Shown piece by piece: positions 40,690 through 49,735 of a stretch of DNA of 64,000 bases. The position numbers and the translations under genes were made by a program. This stretch comes from Nonomuraea basaltis. Its GTDB lineage: Bacteria > Actinomycetota > Actinomycetes > Streptosporangiales > Streptosporangiaceae. The stretch spans positions 1 to 64,000 of the forward strand of contig NZ_VCJS01000027.1 of assembly GCF_005893125.1 (NCBI RefSeq). Reading direction: 5' to 3'. Under the pieces are notes generated by a model. The model was not told the DNA's origin, did no database searches, and saw nothing but the letters and a program-made list of their open reading frames with translations. Position 1 is the stretch's first letter. Every line of letters starts with the position of its first letter.

Positions 40690-42015
40690 CTAGAATCCGG
40701 GCGCCCCGGCCGCCTTGGCGAGCTGCGCGAACTGCTCCTGCGTGGCCGAGGCGACCTTCTCCGGCGTCAGGGTCCCGGTGATCATGTCGGAGAGGTTGAG
40801 GTACAGGTCGGGGTTGGCGACCGCCAGCGCCTGCATCGACCCCACGGACGCCGGCAGCGAGGCGTGCACGTCGAGCAGCGCCTGCGGCACGCCCTCCGGG
40901 CTGGGCACCGAAGGCTGCAGCGACACCGTGTTGCGGTCGGCGACGAAGTCCTTGTAGCCGGGCCCCATCCAGTACGCCAGCAGCTGCCGCGCCGCGGCCT
41001 CCCGCTTGGCGTCCCCGGTCTTGAACGCCACCAGCGCGTTGGACTGGTCGGGAATGAACGTGCCCACGTTGCCCGACGGCGAGATCGGGAAGAACCCGAT
41101 CTTCTTGTCCAGCGTCGCGGTGTCCGCCGTGGCCTGCAACTGCCCGAAGAACGAGTTGACCTGCACCACCATCGCGGCCTTGCCGGACAGCAGCGCCGCG
41201 CCCTGGTCCTCGAACTTGGCCGTCTTGATGTCGGCGTTGAACAGCCCCTCGTCGATCAGCGACTTGTACGTCTTGATCGCCCCGAGCACGGCAGGTCCGC
41301 CGAACGTCTCCTTGCCGGTGTTGATCTGCTCCCAGAGGCCGTCCTTGGCGGCGTCGGCGAGCTGGACCTGCACCCACCACTGGGTGGCCCACTTGTCGGC
41401 GGCCATCTCGAAGAACGGGGTGACGCCCTTGCCCTTGAGCGTGCGCGCCAGCTCCACCATCTCGCCGAAGCTCTTGGGCGTCTCGGTGATCTTGTTGGCG
41501 GCGAAGACCTCCTTGTTGTAATAGACGCCCTCGACGGCCGGGCTGGTGATCAGCGCGGCGTACCGGGCGCCGTCCAGGATGCCGGTGATGTCGCGCAGGT
41601 CCGGCGCCAGCTGCGGCAGCCACGGCGCGTCGTCGAGCGGCTGGAGGTTCGTCTTCGCGTTGATCGCGGTCAGCATGGACGCGGTGGGCTGCCAGAAGGC
41701 CAGGTCGGGCTTGTCACCGGTGGCGACCTTGGTCTGGATGCCCTGCTCGTAGGGGTCCGGGATCGTGACGACCTCGACCGTGGCGCCGGTCGCCTGCCGG
41801 AAGCCCTCGATGACCTTCTTGGGCATGGTGTTGCTGTTCTGCGCGGCCCAGATCGTCAGCTTGACGCCGTCGAGCTTGGCCTGTGGGTCGGCCCAGGTCG
41901 CGGCGGCGGCCGTGCCGGCGCTCGCGTCCGGGGTCTCGACGGAGGGGTCGCTGCAGGCGGTGAGCCCGAGCGCGAGCGCCGCCACACCGGCGACGGCTGT
42001 CCATCTCTTGTTCAT
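40690..42015 (-). CDS. lipoprotein sugar-binding protein
   Basis: The 441 residues start with a lipoprotein signal (MNKRWTAVAGVAALALGLTAC). The fold is the usual family 1 extracellular binding protein: KLTIWAAQNSNTMPKKVIEG, DLAFWQPTASMLTAINAKTN, YYNKEVFAANKITETPKSFG. It delivers oligosaccharides, most likely alpha-galactosides given the adjacent GH36, to the two permeases. Confidence 0.9.
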   Translation of the reverse strand: MNKRWTAVAGVAALALGLTACSDPSVETPDASAGTAAAATWADPQAKLDGVKLTIWAAQNSNTMPKKVIEGFRQATGATVEVVTIPDPYEQGIQTKVATGDKPDLAFWQPTASMLTAINAKTNLQPLDDAPWLPQLAPDLRDITGILDGARYAALITSPAVEGVYYNKEVFAANKITETPKSFGEMVELARTLKGKGVTPFFEMAADKWATQWWVQVQLADAAKDGLWEQINTGKETFGGPAVLGAIKTYKSLIDEGLFNADIKTAKFEDQGAALLSGKAAMVVQVNSFFGQLQATADTATLDKKIGFFPISPSGNVGTFIPDQSNALVAFKTGDAKREAAARQLLAYWMGPGYKDFVADRNTVSLQPSVPSPEGVPQALLDVHASLPASVGSMQALAVANPDLYLNLSDMITGTLTPEKVASATQEQFAQLAKAAGAPGF

Positions 42016-42067
42016 GCTGATCTCTCAAGGGGTGATCGGTGGCCCGCGATCGGCGGACCAGGAGGCT

Positions 42068-44170
42068 TCATCGAGTAGGTCGGAGGTGGAGGATCCGGGC
42101 GGACAGCGGCTCGTCGCCGCTGGGCGTGAGGGTCAGTGTGCCGGTGCCGGGGTCCCAGGCGCGTTCCCAGGACGGCAGGTGCCGCGGGTAGCTGACGTCG
42201 ATCTCGACCGGGCGGCCGGCCAGGTGCGGCAGCTCCAGCCGGACCGGCGGCGCGCCGCCGTCCCGCCGCCACACCCCGAGGTAGGTGTCCTCCCCGGCGC
42301 GCAGGGCGAGGGCCAGCCACGGGTCGTCCCAGCGCGGCAGCCCGAGCGGCCACAGCGGCGTGGCCCGCGCCAGGTCCGCGCGCATCTCCTGGTGGACGCG
42401 CACGGCGTCGCGCACGGAGTCGAGCTGCGCGGCCGACATCCCGTCCAGGCGCCCGGACAGGTACAGCCGCCCCAGCATGCCCGTGCACAGGGTGAACGCG
42501 ATCTCCTCGTCGGACATGCCGGGCTGCGGGTAGGCCCAGCTCGCCGACTGCTCCGGCAGGATCGACAGGGGCGCCGCCACCGCGACCGGCGGATACAGGC
42601 GCGGGTCCTGCTGGTCGCTGGTGGACTGCAACTGCATCCTGGACAGCAGCGCGTAGTCCATGCGCATGGCGCCGGACGCGCAGTTCTCCAGGATCAGGCC
42701 GGGATGGCGGGCCAGCACCCCGTCCAGCCACGCCAGGTGCGCGCGGTTGTGCCCCAGCAGCCCGGCACCCGCGCTGCCGGCGTCCAGGTCGGTGCCGGCG
42801 CCCGGATCGATGTTGTAGTCGAGCTTGAAGTAGCCGACGCCCAGCTCCTCCACCAGCCGGTCCACGACCTGGTCCAGGTGCGCGACCGCGCGCGGATGGC
42901 GCAGGTCGAGGTGGTAGCGGCCGTGCTCGGCCAGCCGTACGCCGCCGCGCTGCAGGAACGCCTCGGGCGGCAGCTTGTCCGCCATGGGGCTGCGTACCCC
43001 GATCACCTCCGGCTCCAGCCACAGGCCCGGCACCAGGCCGAGCTCGCGGATGTGGCCGAGGACCTCCTCGATGCCGCGCGGGAACCGGCTCTGCGACGGC
43101 TGCCACTCGCCGACGCTGTCCCACCAGGCGCCGCCGTCGTCGTACCAGCCGGCGTCCACGCAGAACACCTCGGCGCCGGCGGAGGCGGCGGCCTCGATCA
43201 GGGGCAGCAGCTTGGCCGTGGTCGGGTCGCCCATCAGCGTGTTCATGTAGTCGTTGAACACCACGGGCAGCGCCTCCCGGTCGGGATGCGGCCGGACGAT
43301 CGCCCGCCGGTGCGCGGTGAGCGCGGCCGCGGCGCCGTCGAGGCCCTCGCCGGACACCGCGACCGACACCGGCACCGTGGTGAACGACTCTCCCGGCGCC
43401 AGCCACTGCTGCCACTGGTGGTCGAGGTCGTTCGGGCCGAGCAGCGCGACGTAGGCGCCGTCGAGCCGTTCACCCACCTCCCATCGCCACGGGCCGTTGT
43501 GCTCGATCTGCCACAGCCACGCCTGCCCGCCGTCACGGTCGACGAGCCCGCCCGTGGGCAGGTGGGTGCCGGTGGACCAGGTGCCGGTGCTGACCACCGC
43601 GAGCACGCCGCGGCCGTCCTGCCCGTGCGCGGCCAGATGCAGATCGGGTACGGCGCCCGCGCGCAGCGGCTCCCGGGTCCAGCGGCTCTCGCCGAGCCAT
43701 TCGCTGTCGGCGCGCAGCACGTCCGTGGACTCCACCGAGCCGCCCGCGAAGGAGGCGGCGAACGAGGTGACGGCGAGCAGCAGCGCCGGCTCCTGGCCGC
43801 GGTTGGTCACCCGCGTCCAGACCTGGAACGCCGGCACCCCGTCGGCCGAGCGGAAGAACACCTCGGCGTCCAGCCCGCTCGCCGCGTCGTGCAGGTCCAT
43901 CCGCAGGACGTGCCACTGACCGTCCCTGCTCTGCTCGCAGCCCCGGTAGGCCAGGCGGACACCGGCGGCCGTCTGGGAGAAGCGGTGCGCGGAGCGTGCC
44001 CGCCCCGCGCCGGGGAGCAGCAGCTCCACCAGCGGCTGCGTCGTCCTCGGGCGCGGCGCGGCGCCGCCGGCCGACAGCGACCGCACGCCGACCGGGCCGT
44101 CGGGGGAGACGTCCAGCACGACCCGGAGGCTCGGATGGCCCCAGACCACGCTGGTGTTCGTTGGCTTCAA
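42068..44170 (-). CDS. GH36 alpha-galactosidase
   Basis: TTG 44170 has GAGGAG 7 nt upstream. The 700 residues comprise an N-terminal beta-supersandwich, the GH36 barrel and a C-terminal beta domain. Signature text: FCVDAGWYDDGGAWWDSVGE, LWLEPEVIGVRSPMADKLPP, nucleophile Asp in VGYFKLDYNIDPG (about 452) and acid Asp in QSTSDQQDPRLYPP (about 518). There is no signal peptide, so it is intracellular, hydrolysing imported raffinose- or galactan-derived oligosaccharides. It lies 52 bp from the binding-protein gene. Confidence 0.92.
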   Translation of the reverse strand: MKPTNTSVVWGHPSLRVVLDVSPDGPVGVRSLSAGGAAPRPRTTQPLVELLLPGAGRARSAHRFSQTAAGVRLAYRGCEQSRDGQWHVLRMDLHDAASGLDAEVFFRSADGVPAFQVWTRVTNRGQEPALLLAVTSFAASFAGGSVESTDVLRADSEWLGESRWTREPLRAGAVPDLHLAAHGQDGRGVLAVVSTGTWSTGTHLPTGGLVDRDGGQAWLWQIEHNGPWRWEVGERLDGAYVALLGPNDLDHQWQQWLAPGESFTTVPVSVAVSGEGLDGAAAALTAHRRAIVRPHPDREALPVVFNDYMNTLMGDPTTAKLLPLIEAAASAGAEVFCVDAGWYDDGGAWWDSVGEWQPSQSRFPRGIEEVLGHIRELGLVPGLWLEPEVIGVRSPMADKLPPEAFLQRGGVRLAEHGRYHLDLRHPRAVAHLDQVVDRLVEELGVGYFKLDYNIDPGAGTDLDAGSAGAGLLGHNRAHLAWLDGVLARHPGLILENCASGAMRMDYALLSRMQLQSTSDQQDPRLYPPVAVAAPLSILPEQSASWAYPQPGMSDEEIAFTLCTGMLGRLYLSGRLDGMSAAQLDSVRDAVRVHQEMRADLARATPLWPLGLPRWDDPWLALALRAGEDTYLGVWRRDGGAPPVRLELPHLAGRPVEIDVSYPRHLPSWERAWDPGTGTLTLTPSGDEPLSARILHLRPTR

Positions 44171-44195
44171 GCTGCTGCTCCTCTTTGTCCTTTGT

Positions 44196-44240
44196 CGTTG
44201 ATCTCTTTGCCGTTGATCTCTTTGCCGTTGATCTCTTGGC
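44196..44240. repeat. 15-bp tandem repeat, three units
   Basis: CGTTGATCTCTTTGC occurs twice without change (44196-44210, 44211-44225) and once as CGTTGATCTCTTGGC (44226-44240). The units lie in the gap between the GH36 start and the upstream gene's stop. Fifteen bp is not a helical period. Confidence 0.85.
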
Positions 44241-44245
44241 GCGTT

Positions 44246-46408
44246 TCAGCCGAGCGGTGCGGCGATCTGGATGAGGTCGATGTCGGGCGCGTAGCCGGCC
44301 GAGGCGTTGCCGAACGTGATCGTGTTCGCGCCCGCGGCCAGGACCACGTCCATGACCGTGGTGCGGTAGTTCGACCAGCCCAGCGTGTTGCGGAAGGAGT
44401 GCCTCACGGCCGGACCGCCGTTGACGGCGACGTCGGCGTAGCGGTCGACGATGTTGGAGTTGTAGTTGGTTGCGCCCTCGCCCAGCTCGCCGTTGGCGTA
44501 GGTGACGACCATGCGGTAGCGACCGGCCGCCGGGACGGACACGTTGTTGAAGCGCAGCGTGTTGGCCGCGCCGGCGCCGATGTAGCCGACGTACGCGCCG
44601 CCCGACGCCGCCGGGTTGGACGCCACCCTGGCGGCGCCGCCCAGCGTGTTGGCGGGGGATTCGGCCTGGTAGGAAGCGATGGTACCGGTCGTGGGCGTGA
44701 GGTCGACGTAGTCGATGTTGACCGCGTCCCGGTCGTCGGCGGCGAAGGCGTTGACGTCGATCCGGTTGATGCCGGCCGTCAGGAACACCTTCGTGGTGAC
44801 CGTGTTCCAGGTGTTCCAGTCGGCGGTGCCGGGCAGCGCGACGTCGGTGAGATCGGAGCCGTTGAGCCGCATCCGCACCGAGCGGGTGGCCGGCGCGCCG
44901 GTGTACGGGCCCGCCGAGTAGCGCAGGGCCACGTTGACGTAGCCGTCGGCCGCCGCGGTCACCACGAACCTGGTGCTCGCGGTGGTGCTGCCGCCGTACC
45001 CCTCGGAGAACGACGTGCCCGAGTAGCCGGTGTTCGAGCCGTAGGTGACGCGGGCGGAGCCGGCCAGGGCGGCGTACTCGGCCTCGTACCGCTGCGGCGA
45101 CCCCGCCTGGGACAGGTCCTTGTCCGGGGTCACGATCACGTGGTACGCCGACGCGCCCTTCAGACCGGTCAACGGGATCGTGATCTGACCGCCGGAGGCG
45201 GTGAAGTCGCTCTCGCTGACCCGGTACGGGCCGGGGGAGGGGTTCAGGCCGGTGTTGTCGACGCCCCAGACGGTGGCGTGGACCGTGCCACCCAGGGAGG
45301 ACGGGATGCCCTTGACCAGCAGGTTCGTGTCATAGGTGCCGCTCGCCGGGTTGTTGCCCCCGAAGATCACGCGGGCCTGCCTCTTGGCCGGGTCGAGCGC
45401 CGCCACGCCCTGCAGAGAGCCGCCCGGCGCGGGCGGGGTGACGGCGACGGTCGTGCCGGTCAGCTCGCCGTACCACTTGTACAGCCACCAGCCGCCGGTC
45501 GCCTGGTTGTTCCTGGTGACCAGGTCGTTGAGCCCGCCGGCCGTCGTCCAGTACGCCAGGCAGCCGTCGACCTTGCTGTTCTCGAACTTGGCCACGAACT
45601 GCACCAGGTTGCCCGGCACGCCGAGATCGCCGGAGAATCGGCCGTATTCGTTGATCGTGATGGGGCGCTGACTGATGCCCAGGCTGCTCTCGATCGCCCG
45701 GTAGTCGGCGTAGTGCTGGTGCCAGCCGGTGAAGAAGTCGTCGCCCAGTTCGTGCCACGTCGTCACGTCGGGCAGCACGTTGTTGTCGCGGGCGAACCGC
45801 ATGAACTCGCGCAGGTCGGCCGAGCGGTAGGCGGCGAAGTTCGGGCCGGCGATGCGGGCGCCGGGGTCGATGGAGCGGATCCGCCGGTAGACGGTCCGGT
45901 AGTCGTTGAGGAAACCGGTCAGGTTGCCGCCGTACCAGATCTGGTCGGGCTCGTTGAACGGGACGTACACGTACGAGGTGCGGTACGGGTCGGCGACGAC
46001 CTTCCTGGTCATCGTGTCCACCTTGGCCAGGTAGTCGTTGATGCCGAGGTTGTCGTACGGCCACTGCTTGTAGATGTCCTGCATGTAGATCTGGATGTCA
46101 CGGCCGCCCGCCCGCTTGAACATCGGGGCCACCTTGAGCGCGTCGCCGTTCGGATGCTGCAGGCCGTCGGGCGCCTTCTGGGCGGTGACCTGGGGCTTGA
46201 GCGCGGCGAGCATGGTCTCGTTCGGGATGCCCTCGTCGCCGAGCCCGTACAGGAAGCCGGTGGCGCCGTAGCGCAGCGGGCCGGTCTGGGTGGCGAGGTC
46301 GACGACGAGCTGGGACGGCGCGGCCGCGGCGGCGCCTTGGGTCGCGGGTAGCACGCTGATCACGATGGCCGCTGCCAGGGCCGCGGACCAAGCATGGTTC
46401 CTCCTCAT
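44246..46408 (-). CDS. secreted clan-A-type glycosidase with two carbohydrate-binding modules
   Basis: AAGGAGCGCC precedes ATG 46408. A signal peptide (AALAAAIVISVLPATQGAAA) is followed by a TIM-barrel domain like GH39 or other clan GH-A enzymes: acid/base Glu in YVYVPFNEPDQIW (about 153) and nucleophile Glu in ITINEYGRFSG (about 253). An Ig-like linker domain leads to two CBM35/CBM6-like modules (RYEAEYAALAGSARVTYGSN; IASYQAESPANTLGGAARVA). It acts outside the cell, presumably releasing oligosaccharides for the transporter. The exact family is not certain. Confidence 0.75.
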   Translation of the reverse strand: MRRNHAWSAALAAAIVISVLPATQGAAAAAPSQLVVDLATQTGPLRYGATGFLYGLGDEGIPNETMLAALKPQVTAQKAPDGLQHPNGDALKVAPMFKRAGGRDIQIYMQDIYKQWPYDNLGINDYLAKVDTMTRKVVADPYRTSYVYVPFNEPDQIWYGGNLTGFLNDYRTVYRRIRSIDPGARIAGPNFAAYRSADLREFMRFARDNNVLPDVTTWHELGDDFFTGWHQHYADYRAIESSLGISQRPITINEYGRFSGDLGVPGNLVQFVAKFENSKVDGCLAYWTTAGGLNDLVTRNNQATGGWWLYKWYGELTGTTVAVTPPAPGGSLQGVAALDPAKRQARVIFGGNNPASGTYDTNLLVKGIPSSLGGTVHATVWGVDNTGLNPSPGPYRVSESDFTASGGQITIPLTGLKGASAYHVIVTPDKDLSQAGSPQRYEAEYAALAGSARVTYGSNTGYSGTSFSEGYGGSTTASTRFVVTAAADGYVNVALRYSAGPYTGAPATRSVRMRLNGSDLTDVALPGTADWNTWNTVTTKVFLTAGINRIDVNAFAADDRDAVNIDYVDLTPTTGTIASYQAESPANTLGGAARVASNPAASGGAYVGYIGAGAANTLRFNNVSVPAAGRYRMVVTYANGELGEGATNYNSNIVDRYADVAVNGGPAVRHSFRNTLGWSNYRTTVMDVVLAAGANTITFGNASAGYAPDIDLIQIAAPLG

Positions 46409-46462
46409 GGCGCTCCTTACGTGCTGGGGCTCTCGCCCTCGGGGGGTACGTGGAGACGCTGA

Positions 46463-46507
46463 TGTGACCGGTCACATGTACTTGCTGCATGAGTGTGAAC
46501 GGTCACA
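46463..46507. promoter_or_regulatory. paired TGTGA-N4-TCACA operators
   Basis: TGTGACCGGTCACA (46463-46476) is a perfect palindrome and TGTGAACGGTCACA (46494-46507) has one changed base. Their centres are 31 bp apart, three helix turns. They lie upstream of the glycosidase-GH36-ABC operon. A central CG suits LacI-family binding, but the regulator gene is not in this locus. Confidence 0.7.
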
Positions 46508-46567
46508 TCGAGAAGAAAAAGGGGGTGTTACCAGGTTGTTACTAGGAAATGTCGGGCGACCTCGCGT

Positions 46568-46589
46568 ACGAGTGTTGGCCTACACTCGT
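46568..46589. promoter_or_regulatory. TetR autoregulation site
   Basis: ACGAGTGT and ACACTCGT are perfect 8-bp arms around TGGCCT, ending 4 bp before the TetR start codon at 46594. Binding would cover the ribosome-loading zone or the transcription start of a nearly leaderless gene. Confidence 0.7.
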
Positions 46590-46593
46590 TGTC

Positions 46594-47151
46594 ATGGTGT
46601 TCACCGAGAGATCGGCGGCGACACGGACCTCGATCCTCTCGGCCGCCAGGAAGCTGCTCATCGAGCGGGGCTACGAGGCCATGACGATCCGGGCCGTCGC
46701 CGCGCAGGTCGGCGTCGACCCGTCGATGGTCATGCGCTACTACGGGAGCAAGGCCGGGCTGTTCAGCGCCGCCGTGGACGTGGACCTGCGGCTGGGCGAG
46801 GTGCCACCGCCACCCGCGGACCGGCTCGGCGAGCTGCTCGTGCGCCACTTCCTGGCCCGCTGGGAAGGCGGCCTGTCGGACGACGTGCTCATCCTGCTGC
46901 TGCGCTCGGCCTCCACCAACCCCATGGCCGCCGAGCGCATGCGGGAGGTGTTCGAGACGCAGATCGTCGCGTTCGTGGCCCGGGCGACGGGGGCGGCCGA
47001 CGCCGCCCACCGGGCCGGGCTGGTCAGCACGCAAATGCTGGGCCTGGCCCTGACCCGCTACGTGCTGGAGCTGCCGCCGATGGCCCGCGCCGACGCTGAG
47101 ACCCTGGTGCGCGACCTGGGGCCCGTGGTGCAGCGCTTCCTGACTGGCTGA
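46594..47151 (+). CDS. TetR-family regulator
   Basis: ATG 46594 is chosen because it directly follows the palindrome; an upstream frame is open to 46549 but would cross the operator. The 185 residues have a standard TetR HTH: ARKLLIERGYEAMTIRAVAA, then QVGVDPSMVMRYYGSKAGLF. The C-terminal half (VLILLLRSASTNPMAAERMR) is the usual TetR_C helical domain. Likely targets: itself and perhaps the flavin monooxygenase, with which it converges. Confidence 0.85.
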   Translation: MVFTERSAATRTSILSAARKLLIERGYEAMTIRAVAAQVGVDPSMVMRYYGSKAGLFSAAVDVDLRLGEVPPPPADRLGELLVRHFLARWEGGLSDDVLILLLRSASTNPMAAERMREVFETQIVAFVARATGAADAAHRAGLVSTQMLGLALTRYVLELPPMARADAETLVRDLGPVVQRFLTG

Positions 47152-47167
47152 CGCGACCGCGTGTGGT

Positions 47168-48364
47168 TCATTCGGCCTTCGAGCCCAGCCGGCGCTTGAG
47201 CCCGCGCAGCGACCAGAGCTGCCCGGCCACATGACCGGCCGCTTGACCTGCCCGGTAGTACAGCCGCGGCGGGACGTGCGGAAGAAGCCGGGAGCGCCGC
47301 TGGAAGAGCAGCGCGAACAGCTGCATCGGTGGAAGGTTCACGTAGCGCGGGAGGTTCTCGTACCACTGGGCGCTGTAGCGGGCCGCCTTCTGGGCGGACC
47401 GGATCGCGGATTTGCGTTCCCGCTCGTAGCGGGCGAGGGCGGACTCGAGCCGCGTCTCCCCGTGCAGCGCGTTGACCAGGGAGAAGGCGTCCCCCAGCGC
47501 GAGGGCGGTGCCCGCGCCGACGGAGTAGTGCGTGGTGTGCGCGGCGTCCCCCATCAGGACGAGGCTGCCGCGGTACCACTTCCGGTTGGTCAGGGTGCGG
47601 AAGTGCAGCCAGTGGGCGCTGCCGTCGGCGTCCGCCCGGCCGATCAGCGGGTGCCCGTCCAATATGTCGGCGAAGAGCTTCTCCAGGAGGGCCAGACTGT
47701 CGGCCTCGCTCGCCTCGTGGAGCCCGAGTCCCTGCCACGTCGCGGGGGAGCACTCGATGACGCAGGTGCTGTGATCCTTGCCGAATCCGTAGCCGTAACA
47801 CCAGATCCAGCCGTGCTCGGTCTCCACGAAGGCGAAGGTGAAGGCGTCGAAGACCTTGGTGGTGCCGAGCCAGATGTAGGTGTTCCGCCCGACCGCCACG
47901 TCGGTGCCGAAGTGGTCGGCGTGGCGCTCGCGCAGCACGCTGTTGACACCGTCGCCGGCCACGACCAGGTCGGCACCGGCCAGCTCGTCTTCGTCGGCGA
48001 TCTCACGAGAGAACTCGACGCGCACGCCGAGTGAGGCTGCCCGTTCGGTGAGGATGCCGAGCAGCTTGTGCCGGCCGATGCCGAAGCCCTCCTCCCCTTC
48101 CTCCGCCCTCACCGTCGCGCGGTCGCGGACGTGCACGACCCAGCTGTCCCAGCGGACCGAGCTCTCGCTGATCTCACGCGCGGACTCGGGGTCGGCAGCC
48201 TGGAGATTGTGGAGCAACTCGTCCCAATAGGTCACGCCCCAGCCATACGTCGACCCGGCTGGGTTCCGCTCGTAGATGGTGATGTCATGGGACGGGTCCA
48301 CCAGTTTCGTCAGGATCGAGAAGTACAGGCTGGCCGGCCCTCCGCCGACGCAGGCGATCTTCAT
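47168..48364 (-). CDS. FAD-dependent aromatic monooxygenase
   Basis: ATG 48364 (MKIACVGGGPASLYFSIL) starts at the Rossmann loop GGGPAS, so I prefer it to the start 9 codons upstream. The 398 residues keep the group A flavin-hydroxylase layout: YERNPAGSTYGWGVTYWDEL, DLVVAGDGVNSVLRERHADH and GDAAHTTHYSVGAGTALALG. The text resembles salicylyl-CoA 5-hydroxylase and VioD-like enzymes. It probably hydroxylates an aromatic thioester or indole substrate using NAD(P)H. Confidence 0.8.
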   Translation of the reverse strand: MKIACVGGGPASLYFSILTKLVDPSHDITIYERNPAGSTYGWGVTYWDELLHNLQAADPESAREISESSVRWDSWVVHVRDRATVRAEEGEEGFGIGRHKLLGILTERAASLGVRVEFSREIADEDELAGADLVVAGDGVNSVLRERHADHFGTDVAVGRNTYIWLGTTKVFDAFTFAFVETEHGWIWCYGYGFGKDHSTCVIECSPATWQGLGLHEASEADSLALLEKLFADILDGHPLIGRADADGSAHWLHFRTLTNRKWYRGSLVLMGDAAHTTHYSVGAGTALALGDAFSLVNALHGETRLESALARYERERKSAIRSAQKAARYSAQWYENLPRYVNLPPMQLFALLFQRRSRLLPHVPPRLYYRAGQAAGHVAGQLWSLRGLKRRLGSKAE

Positions 48365-48549
48365 AACAGGCCCCGTTGTGACGTTACGCAATCAATTTAT
48401 GACATAGAGTAGCAGTGCTGTATGCGGCGGGACGATCTCATCCCGCTAAGCCGCCGGTTATGAGATGGCCAATCATCGGAATACCGCCAACTCACGGCGA
48501 TCTCGCTGAGCGCTCTCGATTTGGTGGTGTGATCCGGGATGATCGCCGT

Positions 48550-49380
48550 ATGGCCCGATTCCAGTGCGACGTCGCGATCGAAGCGCTCCCGCGGCCGTGG
48601 CTCGAGGATTTCGTTCACAGCCTGTTCGACCGTGCGGAAAGCCTGGCTCTGGACGGCGATGGATGGGTCGAGGACGTTGAAGAGCTCGCGGACGTCACCC
48701 TCGTCGAGGGAGAGCATCTGACCGCCGGTGCGCGTTACCAGCGGCACAACGCGCGGCTGGATGCCGATGGCGAGGTCCAGGATGAGGGCGGCACGACGAC
48801 CGAGCTGGTCATCACGTCGTGGAATCGCCGCGGCGAGGTGAGTGCCGAGATCACGACCTGGCTCGACGACGACGAGAAGATCACCTGGACGGTGAGGTTG
48901 CGCAGTCCCGAGAAGGCGGAGAAGGCATCGGCCGGGGGCACGTATCAGGGGCACAAGCGGTGGCGGCGGCTGACCTGGGCGATCCGGTTCGACGCCGGCC
49001 AGTGGTGGAAGGCGGCGGAGGGACGCGCCTGGGGCCGCCGCGATGAACCGGCGATGGCGATGCTCCGCCATCCCCTCGCCGAGGCGGTGCTGAGGATCAG
49101 GCCCAAGACTGCGGGGGATCGCAACTGGCGGGTAGGCGTCACCTTGACCGTGCGGGGGCGGAGCTGGGCTCGCCCGGTCGTGGCGATCTTCCTGCCCTTC
49201 GTCCGGCGGCGGTTGCGGAACGAGTTTCGCAAGGTGGTCGCCGACGTCGCGAAACAGTGGAACGAGCAGATTCCCGGGATACGGGAGCTCGATCCGCGCC
49301 AGGCCGAGATCTGGTTCCCGGTCATACAGGCCGACCGGGAGGAGCTCGACCGCTGGATCGCCGAGCAGGGCAACTCGTGA
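48550..49380 (+). CDS. hypothetical protein, 276 aa
   Basis: ATG 48550 is preceded by GGGATGATC. The sequence alternates acidic and hydrophobic segments (FVHSLFDRAESLALDGDGWV, EVSAEITTWLDDDEKITWTV) and ends with a basic amphipathic segment (RPVVAIFLPFVRRRLRNEFR) before a helical tail. This could be a START/SRPBCC-like or membrane-associated domain, but I do not recognise it with confidence. It diverges from the flavin monooxygenase. Confidence 0.5.
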   Translation: MARFQCDVAIEALPRPWLEDFVHSLFDRAESLALDGDGWVEDVEELADVTLVEGEHLTAGARYQRHNARLDADGEVQDEGGTTTELVITSWNRRGEVSAEITTWLDDDEKITWTVRLRSPEKAEKASAGGTYQGHKRWRRLTWAIRFDAGQWWKAAEGRAWGRRDEPAMAMLRHPLAEAVLRIRPKTAGDRNWRVGVTLTVRGRSWARPVVAIFLPFVRRRLRNEFRKVVADVAKQWNEQIPGIRELDPRQAEIWFPVIQADREELDRWIAEQGNS

Positions 49381-49688
49381 GGCGAGACCGGACACCCCTT
49401 CGCCGTCCCGGGACGATCCGGCCGTTGGAGACGACGAACGCCGCCTAGCCCCCGATCAGGTCGCGGCTGTTCGCTCGACTTTCTCCTGCACGTTCACCAG
49501 GTGCGGTGAACGCTGTCGCACACGCCGGCCCGGCGGTGCTGCGCCCCAGGTCACGTGCCCGATCGTGGCCGGCATGGTGCGCTCCGCCCTCGCGTGCGAC
49601 GTAAGGGACAGCGGCAGGACGCGGACCACAATGCATGCGCAACGCCGGTCCGGTGCTGCGGGTAGCGGTCGCTATTTCGCGTGTAGCG
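49381..49688. other. intergenic, no gene seen
   Basis: Several open frames exist, but none has start, ribosome site and protein-like text together. The promoter of the NmrA-type gene is presumably near its right end. Confidence 0.35.
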
Positions 49689-49726
49689 CCTCCTGGTTGA
49701 GACGTCGGAAGCATTCGACCAGGAGG
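49689..49726 (+). promoter_or_regulatory. hairpin that covers the ribosome site of the next gene
   Basis: CCTCCTGGTTGA (49689-49700) pairs with TCGACCAGGAGG (49715-49726), including one G.T pair; the loop is 14 nt. The 3' arm contains the AGGAGG Shine-Dalgarno of the gene starting at 49736. Folding would hide it. Confidence 0.65.
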
Positions 49727-49735
49727 TTTTCTTTC

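Noticed and set aside
41765-46351. A 1528-codon open frame on the plus strand
   Set aside because: It lies antisense to the binding protein, GH36 and glycosidase genes. Its Arg/Gly/Val-rich text is the usual mirror of high-GC coding DNA, and it has no domain.
48427-48460. GCGGGA/TCCCGC hairpin between divergent genes
   Set aside because: The stem has only 6 bp and there is no further support for a regulatory role.
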